From the NCBI GenBank assembly GCA_011525065.1, contig WTIY01000100.1, positions 1-20,796 on the forward strand: a stretch of DNA of 20,796 nucleotides, in the 5' to 3' direction. Positions 1-6,610 of the stretch are shown piece after piece. Source of the stretch: Flavobacteriales bacterium (GTDB lineage Bacteria > Bacteroidota > Bacteroidia > Flavobacteriales > Flavobacteriaceae). Position 1 is the first letter of the stretch. The number at the start of each line of letters is the position of its first letter. The notes beneath the pieces were generated by a model. It was given only the letters and a program-made list of their open reading frames with translations, was not told where the DNA came from and ran no database searches. The position numbers and the translations under genes are program-made.

Positions 1-1011
1 GTAGAATTCTATGGATTTGTTGTAATAAGCCACCGCAGTATCGATATTGCTCATAATGCGGTAAGCATTGGCTGTTTCGTGAAAAATGACGTCCCGAAAA
101 GGTCGATTTTCTCTATCGCGGCCCAAATCCCAGAGCAATTCCTTGAGCGCCACGGTATCTCCTTTGGCGTAATCGAAATTTTTCACTTGCTCCAAAAACG
201 AACGAACGTAATACGAACGCGAGGTATTTCGCTTGAGATCGATCACGGCTTGAAAAGCCAAATTCGCGCTGTCGGGCTGAGACAAACGGTTTTGTACTTG
301 GCCTTCGATGAATCGATATCGTCCTTTGAGCTCCTTGTCCTCGATCATCTCTGAGGCCAACTGAATCATCGGCAAAGCTGCCTGAAGGGTGTCCAAATTG
401 ATGTAGGCTTGAGCCATGATCGCCGCAGCATCCGCCTTATCTTGGTCTGTCAGGCCTTCCTTGTCGAAGAGTTCTGTCAATTCCTTAATGGCGCCTTCTT
501 CATTACCCAACTGAATGTTCGACTTGGCCTTCCACATGCGTGCTTCATTGATGCTGTTCGAACTGGGGTAACGATTCAGAATGAAATTAAAGGCATCTAT
601 GGCTGGGACAAATCTCTGACTGTAATAACGCGCCTTTCCCAAAAGCATGTAGGCCTCGTCAATCTGAGGATTATATTCCTTTCCATTGAGGTATATCGAG
701 TGACGCTGAATGGCCTTGGCGGCTTTGTCCTCGGCGCGGTTGAAATTTGGATTGCCTTTTTCGCCTGGCTTGATAATGGCTTCTTTAATTTCAAATCGCT
801 CTACGGGCAAAACGTCCCAAAAATTATCGCGATAGGTAGTGGCCAACTCTTCATTGCCATCGATCAGCGCCTCGCCCCCGTTATACAGGGCGTTAAATTC
901 CGCAGTGACTGCGTGAAAATTACGCGTCATGAAGGTGTCTTTCTTTCTTGAACAAGAGACGACCATCACAAGCATCAACGCAATTACACCAATGGACTGA
1001 AGTTTTTTCAA
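1..1011 (-). CDS. sprE: SprE/PorW-like T9SS TPR lipoprotein, N-terminal part
   Basis: The reverse strand is open from a TTG start at 1011 to the window edge (337 residues, C-terminus missing). An in-frame TAG lies just upstream and no ATG precedes the signal sequence, so TTG is the best start. Residues 1-20 form a lipoprotein signal with hydrophobic core and lipobox VVSC (Cys20), followed by SRKKD. Next comes a segment typical of the family, with FHAVTAEFNALYNGGEAL and NFWDVLPVERF. The remainder is helical TPR-like repeats (for example AYMLLGKARYYSQRFVPAID and the following NRYP). SprE/PorW is an outer-membrane-associated lipoprotein needed for type IX secretion and gliding in Bacteroidota; members are several hundred residues longer than the part seen here. 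Assignment rests on recalled family sequence. A generic TPR lipoprotein is the alternative. Confidence 0.8.
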   Translation of the reverse strand, partial: MKKLQSIGVIALMLVMVVSCSRKKDTFMTRNFHAVTAEFNALYNGGEALIDGNEELATTYRDNFWDVLPVERFEIKEAIIKPGEKGNPNFNRAEDKAAKAIQRHSIYLNGKEYNPQIDEAYMLLGKARYYSQRFVPAIDAFNFILNRYPSSNSINEARMWKAKSNIQLGNEEGAIKELTELFDKEGLTDQDKADAAAIMAQAYINLDTLQAALPMIQLASEMIEDKELKGRYRFIEGQVQNRLSQPDSANLAFQAVIDLKRNTSRSYYVRSFLEQVKNFDYAKGDTVALKELLWDLGRDRENRPFRDVIFHETANAYRIMSNIDTAVAYYNKSIEFY

Positions 1012-1081
1012 AACACTACGATTTGTCTAAGACGCTAACTCTAAAATTAAGCCTTTATTATGGGTTTTTATAAAAGGAGGG

Positions 1082-1110
1082 TAAAAATACCACTCTTTTT
1101 GCTAAGTCAA
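1082..1110 (-). promoter_or_regulatory. Candidate Bacteroidota promoter for sprE
   Basis: On the reverse strand TTG (1110-1108) is followed after 18 bases by TATTTTTA (1089-1082), seven of eight matches to the Bacteroidota -7 box TAnnTTTG. Transcription would begin near 1075 and leave a leader of about 65 bases before the TTG start at 1011. The last base of the box is off consensus, so this is a moderate candidate. Confidence 0.35.
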
Positions 1111-1138
1111 TGGATTTGGGCCAAAAATTAGACCAGAT

Positions 1139-2242
1139 ATGCCTGTGAACAAGGGGATTAAATCCCGCGAATTTGTACTTTTGAAAAAAATGCTCATGAC
1201 CTCTGCTCACTCATTAAAAGTGATTGAAAAGCGCGTTTTGACTCCAAGTTCTGTGGAGTTGTCTTTTCAGTTGCCCCAAGAACTCCTGAAGGATTACGCT
1301 TTTCAAGCGGGACAATACCTCACTTTGGCCCATCAGATTGAGGGCAAGGAGGTCCGACGCTCGTACTCTCTGTGCTCTGCACCATGTCAAAACACATGGA
1401 AAGTGGGCATTAAAAAAGTTGAGGGCGGGCTGTTTTCGACTTGGGCCAACGACCATCTGGAGGTCGGAGAATCGCTTAAGGTTTTTGCCCCTGAAGGAAA
1501 ATTTGTGGTTAACCCAACAGCAAATGACAGCAGTCATTATTTGGCTTTTGCAGCGGGCAGTGGCATTACCCCAATCATGAGCATGATCCAAGAAGTTCTG
1601 GATCAAGCGCCCAAGGCGAAATTTACTTTGGTTTACGGCAATCAATCGCCTGAAGAAACCATGTTTTTAGATGAACTTGAGCAACGCTCAAATGCTGAGC
1701 CAGAGCGTTTCAACCTCATTCAATTTTATTCGCGAACTCAAGTCGATGGAGCCCGTTTTGGCCGAATCGATACTGGGGCCATCAAACACTTGTTTTTGAA
1801 CGAACTCTCAGGAATTCAATTCGACCAGTTCATGATGTGTGGCCCAGAAGCCATGATCCAAACTTTGAGAGAAATTCTGCCCGATCACGGGGGCCAGCCT
1901 GAAAACATGCACGACGAATTATTCTTTAGCAGTGAAACCGCTGTAGAGCAAACTCAAGCGGGGCAATGTGTTTTGAGCGTGGTTTTAGACGGAGAAACCT
2001 CCACCTTCAACATCGATAAAAACACCCCTGTCTTAGATGCTGTTCTGAATCAAGACCTAGACCCACCATATTCCTGTCAAGGAGGTGTCTGCAGTTCTTG
2101 CATTGCCTTGGTGACTGAAGGCCAGGCCACGATGATTAAAAATCAAATTCTCACCGATAATGAAGTGGCAGAGGGCTTAGTGTTGACCTGTCAAACATTG
2201 GCTCAGAGCGATCAATTGACCATAGACTACGACGAGGCCTAA
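1139..2242 (+). CDS. PaaE-like FAD/NAD(P)-dependent oxidoreductase with C-terminal 2Fe-2S ferredoxin domain
   Basis: The domain order is that of PaaE-type reductases, which pass electrons from NAD(P)H through FAD to a plant-type ferredoxin centre. The FAD domain has RRSYSLCSAP (about residues 73-82) and a GLFSTW segment. The nucleotide domain has AAGSGITPIMSMI (138-150), LVYGNQSPEE and MMCGPEAMI (232-240). The ferredoxin domain has Cys313, Cys318, Cys321 and Cys351 (C-x4-C-x2-C-x29-C), all cluster ligands present. Starts at 1190 or 1196 (MLMTSAHSLKV or MTSAHSLKV) are more natural than 1139, because the first 17 residues are not conserved-looking. No other phenylacetate degradation gene is nearby, so the electron acceptor is unknown; a stand-alone ferredoxin-NADP reductase role is equally possible. 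Its stop overlaps the stop of the convergent GT9 gene by four bases. Confidence 0.88.
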   Translation: MPVNKGIKSREFVLLKKMLMTSAHSLKVIEKRVLTPSSVELSFQLPQELLKDYAFQAGQYLTLAHQIEGKEVRRSYSLCSAPCQNTWKVGIKKVEGGLFSTWANDHLEVGESLKVFAPEGKFVVNPTANDSSHYLAFAAGSGITPIMSMIQEVLDQAPKAKFTLVYGNQSPEETMFLDELEQRSNAEPERFNLIQFYSRTQVDGARFGRIDTGAIKHLFLNELSGIQFDQFMMCGPEAMIQTLREILPDHGGQPENMHDELFFSSETAVEQTQAGQCVLSVVLDGETSTFNIDKNTPVLDAVLNQDLDPPYSCQGGVCSSCIALVTEGQATMIKNQILTDNEVAEGLVLTCQTLAQSDQLTIDYDEA

Positions 2243-3288
2243 TCCAAGATCTTTAACGCCTTTTCAAGAACCCGCTCTGGGCTAATGCTGTGCATGACTT
2301 GGGCAGCGCCGGGCGGCAATTTATTGCCGTATACAGAAGTTGGAATCATTGGAAACACGGTCCTATCAGCACACAGTTGGTTTGCTCTGGGCTGACCGTA
2401 TGGCGCAAAGCCCAAACTGGGATGAGTCGCTCCCCAAAGGGTTAAAACCGGTAAGCCGAAATTTGCTGCCAAGTGGCCGTTACTGCTGTCCATGGCGATC
2501 ATCAAATCTAGGGCGCTCATCAGTTCCAATTCCTGATTGAATGTCCATTTTCCCGCCACAGAATGAGCCCCATCACAGCTGCTAGCGACGGATTCTAACC
2601 CCTCTTGTTCAGCCCCTGGCGCCCCAAAAAGCAAAACCGTATGGCCCTGCTGAACCAGCTTTTGACAAAGCTCCCGAGTCGATTCTACTGGATAGGTTTT
2701 TCCTGGATAAGCCGCAAATGGCGCTAACCCGATAAGACGGCCTTGAGGTGGTCTTAGCTCAGCCAAATGAGATTGTACCACTGAACTGATCGCAAACTGC
2801 TCGAGGCTGGCCCGCTCTTGTGGAATTAACTCCAGCTTTAACCCCAAAGCGCTAAAGGCATCTGCATAGCGTTCATGCGTGCTCTTTAACCAAGGTGCGG
2901 CATCCTCAAATTGGGCCACGCGCTTATTTTTTTCTGCCCGCCCCTTTGAAAAAGTGCTGTATTGAATCCCCTGAATTTTAAGAAACCCCTTTAGTATTTT
3001 AGTGCGTAACACATCGTGCAAGTCCAAAAAATGATCCGGTTTAAGCGATTTGACTTCTCGCGATAAACGCCACAGCCCCATCATACCAGCATGCGAATTT
3101 TTTAGATCAAGGGTCTTTAAGCTCAAGCCCTCAATGTTCGAAAAAATCGGCGCAAATTGAGGTCGGGTAATCAGGGTTATTCGCAGCTGATTTTGACGCA
3201 ACACGGCTCGAAGGACTGGCACCAACATGGCCACGTCGCCCATGGCAGAAAAACGCGCTACAACAATATGTCTGAGAGAGGGGCTCAA
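2239..3288 (-). CDS. GT9 family glycosyltransferase (ADP-heptose:LPS heptosyltransferase-like)
   Basis: At 349 residues this has the size and two-domain GT-B layout of GT9 heptosyltransferases, which transfer heptose from ADP-heptose to the lipopolysaccharide inner core on the cytoplasmic side of the inner membrane. The N-terminus carries RFSAMGDVAM (12-21), with the family's glycine-aspartate loop. The C-terminal domain has IGLAPFAAYPGKTYP (186-200), LLFGAPGAEQEG (219-230) and the nucleotide-sugar site MDSSNGHLAANFG (266-278) followed by LTLWGATHP. It follows the DUF4254 gene after four bases, so the two are probably cotranscribed, a pairing I recall from other Flavobacteriia. The true sugar donor cannot be read from sequence. 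Confidence 0.9.
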   Translation of the reverse strand: MSPSLRHIVVARFSAMGDVAMLVPVLRAVLRQNQLRITLITRPQFAPIFSNIEGLSLKTLDLKNSHAGMMGLWRLSREVKSLKPDHFLDLHDVLRTKILKGFLKIQGIQYSTFSKGRAEKNKRVAQFEDAAPWLKSTHERYADAFSALGLKLELIPQERASLEQFAISSVVQSHLAELRPPQGRLIGLAPFAAYPGKTYPVESTRELCQKLVQQGHTVLLFGAPGAEQEGLESVASSCDGAHSVAGKWTFNQELELMSALDLMIAMDSSNGHLAANFGLPVLTLWGATHPSLGFAPYGQPRANQLCADRTVFPMIPTSVYGNKLPPGAAQVMHSISPERVLEKALKILD

Positions 3289-3292
3289 GGTT

Positions 3293-3901
3293 TTATTTTT
3301 GGCCTCGCAATACAGGGTTGAGCTCGTCGTCGTTATACATTTTCATCTGCTTGTAGACCTTCATGTATTTATCCCCGGTAGCGATGTCGCTTAACAGCTG
3401 TTCAATGGCGCTGCTCAAATCGTGACGTTGTTCAAGCAGAATGTCCAATTTTGTTTGGCAAGCGGCACGGTGGGCTAAACTGGCGTCTTGACGCTCAGCT
3501 TCCTCGCGCATGTGATAAATCTTCAAGGCCAATATCGAAAGGCGATCCACTCCCCAGGCAGGACTTTCAGTATTGATGGTCGCCGTTGCCTTTGGTGTGA
3601 CCTCCTTGTACTGATCGAGAAAATAACTGTCGATGTATTCCACCATGTCTGTACGGTCCTGATTGGAGGCGTCAATTTGACGTTTTAACGTCAGCGCCGC
3701 AACAGGATCAATCTGAGGGTCACGAATGATGTCCTCATAATGCCATTGCACCGTATCGATCCAACATTTGCGATAAAGTAAATGATTGAGCACCTCTGTT
3801 TTACCGTCATAAGGATTCTGAAACTCTTGATATGGATCATCGGCGATATGATACTGCTGAATCACCTGGTCAAAAATGGCTAAAGCGTTTTCTGTAAACA
3901 T
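3293..3901 (-). CDS. DUF4254 family protein
   Basis: This 202-residue, charged, helical protein has no signal peptide or membrane segment and is probably cytoplasmic. Recognisable DUF4254 features are the N-terminal NPYDGKTEVLNHLLYRKCW (about 28-46) with nearby VQWHYEDIIRDP, a central NQDRTDMVEYID, and SPAWGVDRLSILALKIYHM. The function of the family is not known. It sits four bases ahead of the GT9 gene and 27 bases after the DUF6427 gene, so it probably belongs to an envelope-related transcription unit. A role supporting LPS core sugar transfer is a guess from context only. Confidence 0.85.
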   Translation of the reverse strand: MFTENALAIFDQVIQQYHIADDPYQEFQNPYDGKTEVLNHLLYRKCWIDTVQWHYEDIIRDPQIDPVAALTLKRQIDASNQDRTDMVEYIDSYFLDQYKEVTPKATATINTESPAWGVDRLSILALKIYHMREEAERQDASLAHRAACQTKLDILLEQRHDLSSAIEQLLSDIATGDKYMKVYKQMKMYNDDELNPVLRGQK

Positions 3902-3928
3902 GGTCTGGACTTTGGTGGCAAAGATAAT

Positions 3929-4872
3929 TTATTTTAGAAGGAGTAGGGCCAAAGGCAGAACCAAAGGCACAAAAGCCAAAAATTCACGGAGCAAACTGTG
4001 CTGACGCAGCTCAAGTAAGTTGGCGTAAAGCACAGCGCTCAAGGGTAAGGCCAGCCATAAAAACACCTCAATCTTTTCGTCGGGACTGAATCCCGCTATG
4101 GCTAGAGCCAAAATTAAAACGCGCCAAATCCACTGAAGATGTCCTTGACGAATGCTGACCCCCTCCCTTTGCCGCAGGGGCAGAAGCACCATAGAAATGG
4201 CCAATAAAACAACCACCGCACCATAACTGAGCTGCAACCACAAAGCCTTAGGCCAGGACCATGATAAAGGTCGAAGGCCCTCCGAAATCGTGGTCAGTCC
4301 CCCTTCAAGTGAACTGCCAAATTCTGGAATCACCACGATAATGGCTGAATGCATTAACCAAAGGGCAATCCCAGCCATCAAGGGCGCTGCATAATAACGC
4401 CATGTGCCTTGATTAATTTTTACAATGGCCAAGTACAAGGGCAGCAGTAAACACAAAAACCATGGATAAAAGGCCGCAACCAAAAACGTCCAAAAACCGG
4501 CATCAAAAATTTTTTCCTCCAAGTTTTGTTCGTTAAACAGGCTCATCATTCTGCGCAAAGCCAACAGGGCAAAAACCAATCCCAAAGATTGCTTGATGCT
4601 TCCCAGGTCTGCTGCTGTCACAAGCCCACAAAAAAACCACCACAATCCATAAGTGTTGGTTTGAGTGAGTTTATTTTTACGAACAATAAATCGAGCAGCA
4701 AAAGGGCAAAGATTAAAATAATGGACTGTCCTAAAAGCGCCAAGCCTAGCTGCCAGGTAAAAATCCCTTGCTGGTCTTGTACAACAAAGCGCCCGATTAA
4801 GGTCAGCGGCAAAGCCAAGGATAAAATGATGTAGTTGGCTGTTTTAGAATTGCCAAAAAAGCTTGTCAACAT
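3929..4872 (-). pseudogene. DUF6427 integral membrane protein, split by an apparent one-base frameshift
   Basis: Two reverse-strand reading frames together make one protein of the expected DUF6427 length (about 314 residues). The first part begins at ATG 4872 (MLTSFFGNSKTANYI) and stops at 4618. The second continues to 3929 and has no start of its own that would give a complete protein. Inserting one A in the run at 4674-4678 joins them as LLFVKNKLTQTNTYGLWWFF, which resembles the conserved loop after the second membrane helix in this family; the second part then has ALRRMMSLFNEQ and FDAGFWTF. About eight hydrophobic helices follow, so it is an inner-membrane protein of unknown function. It leads the DUF4254-GT9 unit. 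The break could be a sequencing error, a real mutation, or less likely a programmed shift. Confidence 0.8.
4674..4678 (-). other. Frameshift site in the DUF6427 gene (A5 run)
   Basis: On the reverse strand the run reads GTAAAAATA. In the upstream frame this gives V-K-I and the frame ends 57 bases later. With one more A it gives V-K-N-K-L-T-Q and continues into the long downstream frame. The downstream frame is open well upstream of this point, so the exact switch site is inferred from family resemblance, not forced by stops. The heptamer is not a canonical X-XXY-YYZ slippery site. Confidence 0.6.
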
Positions 4873-4893
4873 AAGCCCTATTCTCTATTTTTG
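4863..4893 (+). promoter_or_regulatory. Bacteroidota-type promoter for the DUF6341 gene
   Basis: TTG (4863-4865) and TATTTTTG (4886-4893) are separated by 20 bases. The second element is a full match to the -7 consensus TAnnTTTG, and the spacing is close to the usual 19-20. Transcription would begin about 4900 and give a leader of about a dozen bases before ATG 4913. The -33 element lies inside the first codons of the divergent DUF6427 gene, so both genes share this short control region. Confidence 0.6.
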
Positions 4894-4912
4894 TCGTCTA
4901 AATATAAGACTT

Positions 4913-5155
4913 ATGACTTGGAAAGGTTTTTTTGAAGGCATTGAATCTTTAGCGGACACCTTATTGTTTACCCCTTTAAACGCCATTCGCGAATTCGAAT
5001 TGACCAACTGGTGGGGGGCCAACTTCATGACTTGGGTATTTATTGGGATCTTTTTTGCTGCATTTTACTATTGGATGAAGCAACTTGCTCAATTCAATGC
5101 CAATGGAGAAGAGGACCGCAGTCAAACCGCACATTCCTATTTGGGAGACTCATAA
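4913..5155 (+). CDS. DUF6341 family small membrane protein
   Basis: The protein is 80 residues from ATG 4913 (MTWKGFFEGIESLADTLLF). The frame is open further back to 4835, but that stretch would overlap the DUF6427 start and the promoter, so the downstream start is chosen. It shows one clear hydrophobic helix (FMTWVFIGIFFAAFYYW), followed by the family's typical tail MKQLAQFNANGEEDRSQTAHSYLG. DUF6341 is a short protein conserved in Flavobacteriia and often found near purD; no function is known. It converges on purD with 26 bases between stops and no convincing terminator. Confidence 0.82.
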   Translation: MTWKGFFEGIESLADTLLFTPLNAIREFELTNWWGANFMTWVFIGIFFAAFYYWMKQLAQFNANGEEDRSQTAHSYLGDS

Positions 5156-5181
5156 GGTTTTTCTTTTAGCGCGACCCAGGA

Positions 5182-6453
5182 CTAAAGGTCAAACCCAATG
5201 TCCTTTCGATAATACATCTTATCAAACGAGAGATTACTCAAAGTTTGGTAAGATTTTTTTATGGCTTCCCTGAAATCCTCGTCCAAAGAGGTGACCGCCA
5301 AGACCCGTCCGCCGCTGGTCACCACCTGCTCATTATCGAGGGCTGTTCCAGCGTGAAAAATCACGGACTCGGTCTGCTGCTGCAAGCCGTGGATGGTTTT
5401 CCCTTTTTCGTAGGCTTCGGGGTAGCCCCCAGAAACCGCCATAACCGTTGCCGCAGAGTCCTCAGTAACCACCAATGGCACGGTGTCGAGTTCGCCGCGT
5501 GAGGTGGCCGCCAGCAAGGTCAACAGATCCGTCTCAATGCGGGGCAAGACCACTTCGGTCTCAGGGTCCCCCATACGCACATTGTACTCAATGACGTAAG
5601 GATCGTCTCCAACTTTTATCAGCCCGATAAAGACAAAGCCTTGATAGATCAGTCCTTCCTTTTTAATGCCCGCAACCGTGGGTTTGACAATTCGGCTTTC
5701 TATTTTCTCCATGAACTCAGGCGTGGCAAAAGGGACGGGCGATACAGCGCCCATGCCTCCAGTATTCAGCCCTTGATCACCCTCGCCAATACGTTTGTAA
5801 TCTTTGGCCGTCGGAAGAACCTTATAAGCATTGCCGTCCGTCAAAACAAAAACGCTGAGCTCAATGCCATCGAGAAACTCTTCAATGACCACTTTAGCAC
5901 TTGCCGCCCCAAATTTTTCATGAGCCAACATGGACTCGAGTTCGGCTTTGGCCTGTTCCAGATCCTGAAGGATCAGCACGCCTTTACCCGCGGCTAAGCC
6001 ATCGGCCTTGAGCACATAAGGGGGGGTTAGGGTCTCTAGAAAGGCTTTGCCTTGTACCAAAGTTTCTTTAGTGAAGCTCTCATAGGCCGCCGTAGGAATG
6101 TTGTGAGCCGCCATGAATTCTTTGGCCCGCTCCTTAGAGCCCTCTAAGGCAGCGCCCTCTGCTGAAGGCCCAACGATCATGACGTTTTCTAGTGCAGGGT
6201 CGTTTTTAAAAAAGTCGTAAATCCCTTGGACCAATGGGTCCTCTGGCCCCACCACCACCAGGTCAATACTATGGGTCAAAACCGCAGTCTTAATGCCTTC
6301 AAAATCAGTGACCCCTAATTTGAGATTCGTAGCAATTTGAGCCGTTCCTGCATTACCGGGAGCCACATAAAGCCGCTCGCATTTTGGGCTTTTAGCGATT
6401 TGATGGGTGAAGGTGTGCTCGCGTCCGCCGGACCCCAATACCAAAATATTCAT
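5182..6453 (-). CDS. purD: Phosphoribosylamine-glycine ligase (GAR synthetase)
   Basis: PurD joins phosphoribosylamine and glycine with ATP to give glycinamide ribonucleotide, the second step of de novo purine synthesis, in the cytoplasm. The 423-residue length is standard. The N-terminal domain begins MNILVLGSGGREHTF, and VVVGPEDPL (67-74) follows. The ATP-grasp domain has YVLKADGLAAGKGVLI (146-161), EEFLDGIELSVFVLTDG (191-207), GDQGLNTGGMGAVSP (225-239) and YNVRMGDPETEVVLPR (290-305), so the metal and ATP residues are intact. It is divergent from the PaaK-like gene with a 157-base gap. I see no purine riboswitch or clear operator there. Confidence 0.98.
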   Translation of the reverse strand: MNILVLGSGGREHTFTHQIAKSPKCERLYVAPGNAGTAQIATNLKLGVTDFEGIKTAVLTHSIDLVVVGPEDPLVQGIYDFFKNDPALENVMIVGPSAEGAALEGSKERAKEFMAAHNIPTAAYESFTKETLVQGKAFLETLTPPYVLKADGLAAGKGVLILQDLEQAKAELESMLAHEKFGAASAKVVIEEFLDGIELSVFVLTDGNAYKVLPTAKDYKRIGEGDQGLNTGGMGAVSPVPFATPEFMEKIESRIVKPTVAGIKKEGLIYQGFVFIGLIKVGDDPYVIEYNVRMGDPETEVVLPRIETDLLTLLAATSRGELDTVPLVVTEDSAATVMAVSGGYPEAYEKGKTIHGLQQQTESVIFHAGTALDNEQVVTSGGRVLAVTSLDEDFREAIKKSYQTLSNLSFDKMYYRKDIGFDL

Positions 6454-6610
6454 GATTTTCTCATTTCTTGGGTTCTATGAATGACTGAGTTCAGCACTTG
6501 TTGGTCTAGAACCGCTGGTTAAAGAAGCAAAAATAGCGGATTCCCCGCAGAATTGCCCCCTGATTATAAGCGAAATTAAATGCTTAATTTGCACAGTCCA
6601 ATCCATCAAA

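Noticed and set aside
79..951. Rightward open frames across the first kilobase
   Set aside because: They are antisense to a continuous leftward lipoprotein gene and show no recognisable protein features.
1176..1183. TACTTTTG, a full -7 box match before the oxidoreductase
   Set aside because: No TTG at a suitable -33 distance, and transcription would start at about 1190, leaving almost no leader before the candidate ATGs at 1190 and 1196. It may be chance.
4671..4681. Programmed -1 ribosomal frameshift in the DUF6427 gene
   Set aside because: The run reads A-AAA-ATA in the upstream frame, which is not a canonical slippery heptamer, and I saw no clear downstream stem. A base loss or sequence error is simpler.
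4835..4912. Upstream extension of the DUF6341 frame
   Set aside because: It covers the promoter and the start of the divergent gene, and family members begin at the MTWKGFF-type N-terminus.
5156..5181. Bidirectional terminator between DUF6341 and purD
   Set aside because: The gap has a T-rich stretch but no stem of convincing length.
6454..6610. Possible purine riboswitch or operator between purD and the PaaK-like gene
   Set aside because: No purine-aptamer core or clear palindrome was seen, only an imperfect -7 box for the rightward gene.
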